NCBI RefSeq assembly: GCF_043424415.1
Contig: NZ_JBHWOO010000006.1
Location: 1-10,695, forward strand
DNA from: Luteococcus sp043424415
Lineage (GTDB): Bacteria; Actinomycetota; Actinomycetes; Propionibacteriales; Propionibacteriaceae
Length of the DNA: 10,695 nt
Reading direction: 5' to 3'
Position numbers and translations under genes: made by a program. The notes beneath the pieces were generated by a model that did not search any database, was not told the origin of the DNA, and saw nothing but the letters and a program-made list of their open reading frames with translations. Shown one piece after another: positions 6,811 to 10,695 of this stretch; position 1 is the stretch's first letter, and every line of letters starts with the position of its first letter.

Positions 6811-7866
6811 TCAAGCCGGCTGCTCCCAGCGTCCGGGATGGCCGCGGAACCAGCGCGCCAGCAGCGGGGCGCTGGCCAGCACCAGCACCAGCCGCACCAC
6901 TTGGACTGCCAGCACGAAGGTGACATTCGCCCCACTGGAGGCGGCCGTCGCCAGCACTGCATAGAGCCCGCCGGGCGTGGTGGCGAGGTAGGCGTCGAGC
7001 TGCGGCACGCCGGTGAATTGCGCGAGCGCCACCCCCAGTGCTGCCGAGCCGAGCACCACCAGCAGGATCATGGCCACCGACAGCGGCAGCAGCCGCCCGA
7101 CCTGCCGCAGGCTCGCCCGGGTGAAGCGCAGCCCCACCTGTAGCCCCACCAGCGCAAAGCCGACGGCCGCCAGCCACGTCGGCTCGGCCACGGGTCCCAG
7201 CACGCCGGAGATCGTGATGATGCTGGCCACGAGCAGCGGGCCCAGCAGATGGCCCGACGGAAAGTGGACCAGCCGCGCCAGTCCCACCCCCACCGCGGTG
7301 CTGACGGCGACGAAGAGCAGGTCGGCCCACCAGGCCGCGTGGGCGACGGGGACCGTCGGGGCCGGCTCGTGGAGTGGGGGCCGGAAGACCAGCGTGGTCA
7401 CCACCGGCATGCCCATCAGGATCATCACCACGCGCAGGTACTGCACCACGGAACTGATCCGGTCGTCGGCACCGAGTTCCCGGGCGATCGCGGTGATCCC
7501 GGAGGCGCCGCCGGCGATCATGGCGAAGGTGCCCGTCGCCCGGGAGAGTCCGCCCAGACGGGCGAAGAGCTGCCCCAGCACCAGGCTCAGGACCAACGTG
7601 GCCAGCGTCACGGCGCCGATCGGCAACCAGTTGCCGCCCAGCGCGCGCAGGGTGGCCAGGTCGAGAAGGGAACCCATCGAGATGCCGATCAGTGCCTGAC
7701 CGGCCACCGAACCGGCCGTCGGCAGGTCCATGGTGGGGCCGCGGCCACTGACGGCATAGAGCATGCCCGCGAACAGGGCGCCGAAGAGCGGTGGAGAGGG
7801 GAAGTGGAGCAGGGAGAAGAACCAGCTTGCGAGCACGGTCGCGCCCAGCACCCCGAACCACGTCAT
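6811..7866 (-). CDS. AbrB-family (PF05145) polytopic membrane protein, putative transporter or regulator
   Basis: This 351-residue integral membrane protein belongs to the AbrB family often labelled ammonia monooxygenase-like. It is unrelated to the Bacillus DNA-binding AbrB. It shows the family's internal duplication. The first copy has GTFAMIAGGASGITAIAREL (112-131), then VVQYLRVVMILMGMP (140-154). The second has YLATTPGGLYAVL (293-305), then GANVTFVLAVQVVRLVLVLA (312-331). About ten hydrophobic segments are spread over the whole length. The family is usually described as a putative transporter, with no settled substrate. The ATG at 7866 is the earliest start in frame, but no good Shine-Dalgarno site precedes it. 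The gene lies 53 bp upstream of the cueP-like gene with no clear terminator between, so co-transcription is possible. Confidence 0.88.
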   Translation of the reverse strand: MTWFGVLGATVLASWFFSLLHFPSPPLFGALFAGMLYAVSGRGPTMDLPTAGSVAGQALIGISMGSLLDLATLRALGGNWLPIGAVTLATLVLSLVLGQLFARLGGLSRATGTFAMIAGGASGITAIARELGADDRISSVVQYLRVVMILMGMPVVTTLVFRPPLHEPAPTVPVAHAAWWADLLFVAVSTAVGVGLARLVHFPSGHLLGPLLVASIITISGVLGPVAEPTWLAAVGFALVGLQVGLRFTRASLRQVGRLLPLSVAMILLVVLGSAALGVALAQFTGVPQLDAYLATTPGGLYAVLATAASSGANVTFVLAVQVVRLVLVLASAPLLARWFRGHPGRWEQPA

Positions 7867-7919
7867 GCACAGGGCGCGGCGCTCGGGAGGCTGGGCGGTC
7901 GTCCGCTCCGTCGAAGCGG

Positions 7920-8081
7920 TCAGTTCTCGCGAGGGTCGGACTTGCCGTCGACCTCGCCCGCGTCGGCGGTCGGGGTGTCCTCGCGCGGGTCGGCCTGCAT
8001 CGACTGGTCGGCCTGGTCCACCTCGGGACGCTGCTGGTCGGGATCCTGGTCTGCGTCGTTCTTGTACGGGTTCTCGCTCAT
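7920..8081 (-). CDS. Small acidic, probably disordered protein (53 aa)
   Basis: I do not recognise this protein. It starts MSENPYKNDADQDPDQQ and is dominated by Asp, Glu, Gln, Asn and Pro, with no hydrophobic stretch, cysteine, signal peptide or membrane segment, so it is likely a soluble intrinsically disordered protein. The frame extends upstream to 8231, but that extension runs through the hairpin at 8114-8145 and into the C-terminal coding region of the BCCT gene, so the ATG at 8081 is preferred. No Shine-Dalgarno site is present. Instead, TACTGT ends 6 bases before the ATG, the pattern of an actinobacterial leaderless transcript. The AbrB-family gene begins 53 bp downstream. It could be a spurious frame, but the sharply acidic composition and the promoter-like start speak for a real gene. 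Confidence 0.6.
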   Translation of the reverse strand: MSENPYKNDADQDPDQQRPEVDQADQSMQADPREDTPTADAGEVDGKSDPREN

Positions 8082-8087
8082 GTCTTT

Positions 8088-8093
8088 ACAGTA
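8088..8093 (-). promoter_or_regulatory. Candidate -10 box for leaderless transcription of the acidic small protein
   Basis: On the minus strand TACTGT fits TANNNT and is followed by AAAGAC and then ATG, so a start point at the A of ATG would be at normal distance from the box. No matching -35 box is seen, which is common for such promoters. Confidence 0.45.
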
Positions 8094-8113
8094 GGGAGGG
8101 CGGCTGCCCGGCT

Positions 8114-8145
8114 GAAGGGCTGTCCGCCGCTGGCGGAAGCCCTTC
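8114..8145 (-). terminator. GC-rich hairpin after the BCCT transporter gene
   Basis: GAAGGGCT pairs with AGCCCTTC (8 bp) and TCCGCC with GGCGGA (6 bp) inside it, around a 3-base loop, with a single bulged base. It lies 12 bases after the transporter stop on the minus strand. No T-run follows, as is frequent for terminators in high-GC Gram-positive bacteria. Confidence 0.68.
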
Positions 8146-8157
8146 TGCCGTCTGGGG

Positions 8158-10062
8158 TCACTTCGGCTCGACGTACTCGCCCTTCTCGTAGTCGTAGTCG
8201 ACCGGGTTGCCGTCCTCGTCGGTGCGGGCATACCACTCGGTGAGCTCGGGCGAGGTGGAGTCGAAGTCGCCGCCGGTGGCGCGCTCGTCGTCGGTGGGCT
8301 CGACGGTCAGTGCGAAGTTGTCGCCATAGGTCGCCACGCCGTGCTTGACGGCCTTCTCCAGCGCCCACTGCTCATAGTTCTCGCGGATCGCCTGCGGGTC
8401 ATTGCGCAGGAGCTTCACCAGGGCCACCGCCATCAGCACCAGCACCAGTGCGAAGGGCAGGGCCGTCACCACGATCAGGTTCTGCAGGCCCTGCAGGGCA
8501 TTGCGGCCGCCGAAGAGCAGGATCACGATTGCGATGCCGGCCATGCACAGCGCGAAGAAGGCCGTCACCAGCTTGTTGGGCGACGGGTTGCCGCGCTGGG
8601 CGAGCTGCGAGTTCACCAGCGAGGCCGAGTCGGAGGTGGTGACGAAGAAGACGCCCAGCATCACGATCACCAGCGCCGAGACCACCCCGCCGCCGGGCAG
8701 CTGCTCCACCACCTTGTAGAAGATCTCGGCCGGCAGCGGCAGCGAGGCGGCCGTGCCGTCGGGGGCGATGGCCATGGCGGTGTCGCCGGCCGCGACGGCC
8801 CGTCGCTGCAGCCAGATCGCCGTGCCGCCCAGGATCGCGAAGGCCAGCACGATGATCGACGAGGGGATCAGCAGCACGCCCAGCACGAACTGGCGGATGG
8901 TGCGTCCGCGCGAGATCTTGGCGGTGAAGACGCCGACGAAGGGTGCCCAGCTCACCCACCAGGCCCAGTAGAAGGTGGTCCAGGAGGACAGGAACTGCTC
9001 CATCTCGGGGCCCTCGGCCATGTTGGCGCTCAGCATGTCGGGCAGGTGCCCGAAGTAGTCGACGATCGCCGCCGGCACGGTGTTCATCAGGAAGGCCGTC
9101 GGCCCCCCGATGAAGAAGAAGACCGCCAGGCCCAGCGCCATCACCATGTTGATGTTGCTCAGCCACCGGATGCCCCTGGCCACGCCCGAGACCGCCGAGA
9201 TGATCGTCGCGATGGTCAGCACGGCGATGATGCCCAGCGCGAGACGGTTGCCGGTGGGGCCCCAGCCGGCGACGACCTCCACACCGCGGGCGATCTGCAG
9301 CGCGCCGATGCCCAGGCTGGCGGCGGTGCCGAAGAGGGTCGCGATGATCGCCAGGCCATCGATGATGCGGGCGACGGGGCTGTCACTGCGGCCACCCCAC
9401 AGCGAAGTGACCACCGAGCTCATCAGCGGCACCCGGCCGCGACGGTAGGAGACGTAGGCGACGGCAAGCCCGACGATGGCGTAGATCGCCCAGGCATTCA
9501 GTCCCCAGTGCAGGGCGGCCTGCGCGATCGCGCCCTTCACGGCCATCGCTGAGTTCGCGTCGTAGTGCGCGCCCGGGCGGGGGCTCAGGTAGTAGGTGAG
9601 GGGTTCGTAGGGGCCGAAGAAGATGATGCCGATCCCGATTCCGGCGCCGAAGAGCATCGCCGCCCAGGACCCGGTGGAGTACTCGGGCTCCTCGCCGTCG
9701 AGGCCGAGCGTGATCCTGCCGAAGCGGGAGAAGGCGATCACCAGCAGGAAGAGCACCATGCCGATCGCCAGGATGTTGAAGGTCCAGCCGAGGTTGCGCA
9801 TCACCCAGGTGAGCGCCGAGCTGGAGACGTCGAAGACCTGTTGCGGTGAGGCGAGGCCCCACCCGACGAAAGCGACGATCAGCGCGCCGACAGCCAGGAG
9901 AATGCCCTTGTCGATGCCGTAGCGGATCCTCTGGTCCTCCACCGAGACGCCCGGCACCAGCGCCGGATGGATCTGGTGGGGGTAGTTCACCTCCCGCAGG
10001 AAGGTCTTGGCAGCCTTGGCGGGCTTGGACGGGCGGGGTTGTCTTGGACCCGGGTGGCTCAC
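8158..10062 (-). CDS. BCCT-family transporter (glycine betaine/choline/carnitine type)
   Basis: This secondary carrier for quaternary-ammonium compatible solutes has 634 residues and twelve expected membrane helices between about 53 and 553. The glycine-rich helix reads LFGAGIGIGIIFFGPYEPL (137-155); where BetP has GMGIG, this protein has GIGIG. The aromatic substrate box is FYWAWWVSWAPFVG (364-377), with Trp366, Trp368, Trp369 and Trp372, followed by ISRGRTIRQF. FFVTTSDSAS (472-481) corresponds to the BetP segment containing sodium-site Thr467 and Ser468, so sodium coupling is likely. The N-terminus is basic (Arg7, Arg10, Lys13, Lys16, Lys19, Arg23). The C-terminal tail of about 80 residues is strongly acidic, opposite to BetP. 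The GTG start at 10062 has AGGAG 5 bases upstream; the earlier ATG at 10080 lacks one. The exact substrate is not determined: betaine, choline, ectoine or carnitine are possible. Confidence 0.93.
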   Translation of the reverse strand: MSHPGPRQPRPSKPAKAAKTFLREVNYPHQIHPALVPGVSVEDQRIRYGIDKGILLAVGALIVAFVGWGLASPQQVFDVSSSALTWVMRNLGWTFNILAIGMVLFLLVIAFSRFGRITLGLDGEEPEYSTGSWAAMLFGAGIGIGIIFFGPYEPLTYYLSPRPGAHYDANSAMAVKGAIAQAALHWGLNAWAIYAIVGLAVAYVSYRRGRVPLMSSVVTSLWGGRSDSPVARIIDGLAIIATLFGTAASLGIGALQIARGVEVVAGWGPTGNRLALGIIAVLTIATIISAVSGVARGIRWLSNINMVMALGLAVFFFIGGPTAFLMNTVPAAIVDYFGHLPDMLSANMAEGPEMEQFLSSWTTFYWAWWVSWAPFVGVFTAKISRGRTIRQFVLGVLLIPSSIIVLAFAILGGTAIWLQRRAVAAGDTAMAIAPDGTAASLPLPAEIFYKVVEQLPGGGVVSALVIVMLGVFFVTTSDSASLVNSQLAQRGNPSPNKLVTAFFALCMAGIAIVILLFGGRNALQGLQNLIVVTALPFALVLVLMAVALVKLLRNDPQAIRENYEQWALEKAVKHGVATYGDNFALTVEPTDDERATGGDFDSTSPELTEWYARTDEDGNPVDYDYEKGEYVEPK

Positions 10063-10067
10063 GAATG

Positions 10068-10072
10068 CTCCT
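10068..10072 (-). promoter_or_regulatory. Shine-Dalgarno site of the BCCT gene
   Basis: AGGAG on the minus strand lies 5 bases before GTG at 10062. This favours the GTG start over the in-frame ATG at 10080, which overlaps this region and has no site of its own. Confidence 0.7.
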
Positions 10073-10129
10073 GGTGTCATCGACGTCGGTGGCATCTTCC
10101 TCGTCCACCGTAGGGGTATCGGTGGTGAA

Positions 10130-10158
10130 TTGGCGGCAACCTCCGAGGAGCGGACGGT
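10130..10158 (+). promoter_or_regulatory. Candidate promoter of the NTF2-like gene
   Basis: TTGGCG (10130-10135) and GACGGT (10153-10158) are 17 bases apart, followed by a short T-run. The -35 match is fair and the -10 match poor. The 130-bp gap separates two divergent genes and must hold promoters for both. No convincing minus-strand promoter was found. Confidence 0.3.
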
Positions 10159-10192
10159 ATTTTTTGTTGCGCGGCCGGGGCAGGATGGAGCA

Positions 10193-10573
10193 TTGAACAC
10201 CCCCGACGACGCGGCCCGCGAAGAGATCCTGCACAACTGGAAGGTCCAGCTGCAGGCGATGGACGGGGCCGACACCGACCAGCTGCGCCAGTGCTTCACC
10301 CAGGACGCGGTGCTGGTGCACATGACCGGCTATCGCCAGCCGCTGAAGGAGTGGCTCGCCGGCATGCGCGCCGGAGAATTCGTCTACCACCAGGTGGTCG
10401 AGCACGACGTCCAGGTGGAGGTGGACGGAGACAAGGCCTCGCTGCAGGGACGAATCACCACCGGCTACCGGCCCGACGGCTCCGGCCGGGCTTGGCCGCT
10501 CGACGTCCGCCAGGACCTGGTGTTGAGCGATGGGCAGTGGTTGGTGGCCGAGTCGCGCGTGCGGCTGGGCTGA
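10193..10573 (+). CDS. NTF2-like / SnoaL-type protein of unknown function
   Basis: This 126-residue protein has the size and pattern of the nuclear transport factor 2-like (SnoaL/DUF4440) cone-shaped fold. An N-terminal helix carries DAAREEILHNWKVQLQAMDG, then come TDQLRQCFTQDAVLVHMTGY (27-46), QPLKEWLAGMRAGEFVYH (48-65) and a set of beta strands ending DLVLSDGQWLVAESRVRLG. HMTGY and the following Trp are typical of one uncharacterised subfamily. The fold is used by isomerases, hydrolases, dehydratases and binding proteins, so the activity is unknown. I chose the TTG at 10193 because it fits the family N-terminus and has AGGA 7 bases upstream; no ATG or GTG fits better. The frame extending to 10007 runs back into the BCCT gene. 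The partial GNAT gene starts 20 bp downstream. Confidence 0.83.
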   Translation: MNTPDDAAREEILHNWKVQLQAMDGADTDQLRQCFTQDAVLVHMTGYRQPLKEWLAGMRAGEFVYHQVVEHDVQVEVDGDKASLQGRITTGYRPDGSGRAWPLDVRQDLVLSDGQWLVAESRVRLG

Positions 10574-10593
10574 GGCCTTGGCATCGTGAGGGC

Positions 10594-10695
10594 ATGACCA
10601 CACCTGACGCCGCCGTGCGCCCTGCGACCGCCGCTGATGCGGAGGTGATCAGCACCTGGATCGCCAGTGCGGAGGAGCTGCTGGTCTTCGCCGGC
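10594..10695 (+). CDS. GNAT-family N-acetyltransferase, N-terminal part only
   Basis: The frame is open for 34 codons to the right edge. It reads MTTPDAAVRPATAADAEVISTWI, then SAEELLVFAG. The pattern VRPATAADAEVISTWI is the usual first strand and helix of GCN5-related acetyltransferases, which transfer acetyl from acetyl-CoA to amines. The acetyl-CoA-binding motif lies beyond the window, so the acceptor and even the family call remain provisional. The ATG at 10594 has GAGGG only 1 base upstream, too close for a normal Shine-Dalgarno site. It lies 20 bp after the NTF2-like stop, so co-transcription is likely. Confidence 0.6.
   Translation, partial: MTTPDAAVRPATAADAEVISTWIASAEELLVFAG

Noticed and set aside
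6111..6962. Upstream in-frame extension of the DUF305 reading frame to 6962
   Set aside because: It covers the cueP-like gene in another frame. The lipoprotein signal peptide and AGGAG site fix the start at 6110.
6758..7870. Upstream in-frame extension of the cueP-like reading frame to 7870
   Set aside because: It overlaps the AbrB-family gene in a different frame. The lipobox and AGGAG site fix the start at 6757.
8716..8735. AAGATCTCGG inside the BCCT gene as another copy of the terminator repeat
   Set aside because: It is only a 10-base match and is explained by coding for the Ala-Glu-Ile-Phe-Tyr region.
10063..10323. N-terminal extension of the BCCT frame to 10323
   Set aside because: It would overlap the NTF2-like gene and the extra residues do not resemble any BCCT protein. 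AGGAG before GTG at 10062 decides the start.

Overview
This window looks like chromosomal DNA of a high-GC Gram-positive bacterium (Actinobacteria, possibly a Propionibacteriaceae member; the family is a low-confidence inference). The support is strong G+C bias at third codon positions, use of GTG and TTG starts with good Shine-Dalgarno sites, one leaderless-looking gene, Ser/Thr/Ala-rich lipoproteins and hairpins with little or no T-tract. I see no tRNA, rRNA, CRISPR array, insertion sequence, integrase or phage gene, and no gene-free stretch above about 170 bp.

Layout: (1) 1-1391, minus strand: a GXWXG/DUF4334 protein followed, with an ATGA stop/start overlap, by an acyl-CoA dehydrogenase-like protein that runs off the left edge. 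(2) 1541-2467, plus: a LysR-family regulator, divergent from that pair. (3) 2609-5298, plus: sdaA (iron-sulfur L-serine dehydratase) and an sdaC-like serine permease 32 bp apart, a serine uptake and deamination operon. It is closed by a perfect 21-bp inverted repeat and preceded by ATCTTC-type repeats that resemble the terminator arm. (4) 5466-7866, minus: an AbrB-family membrane protein, then two lipoproteins, a CueP-like copper-binding protein and a DUF305 protein; the last two form a likely extracytoplasmic copper-handling pair. (5) 7920-8081, minus: a 53-residue acidic, probably disordered protein with a leaderless-type start. (6) 8158-10062, minus: a BCCT-family (betaine/choline/carnitine-type) transporter with a basic N-terminus and a long acidic C-terminus. 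(7) 10193-10695, plus: an NTF2/SnoaL-like protein with a TTG start and the first 34 codons of a GNAT-type acetyltransferase.

The serine module imports L-serine and converts it to pyruvate and ammonia. The copper lipoproteins would protect or supply the cell surface, and the BCCT carrier would import compatible solutes. No clearly new system is evident. The best leads are the uncharacterised dehydrogenase/GXWXG/LysR locus, the repeated motif flanking the serine operon, the cueP-DUF305 pairing, the reversed tail charges of the BCCT carrier, and the leaderless acidic small protein.
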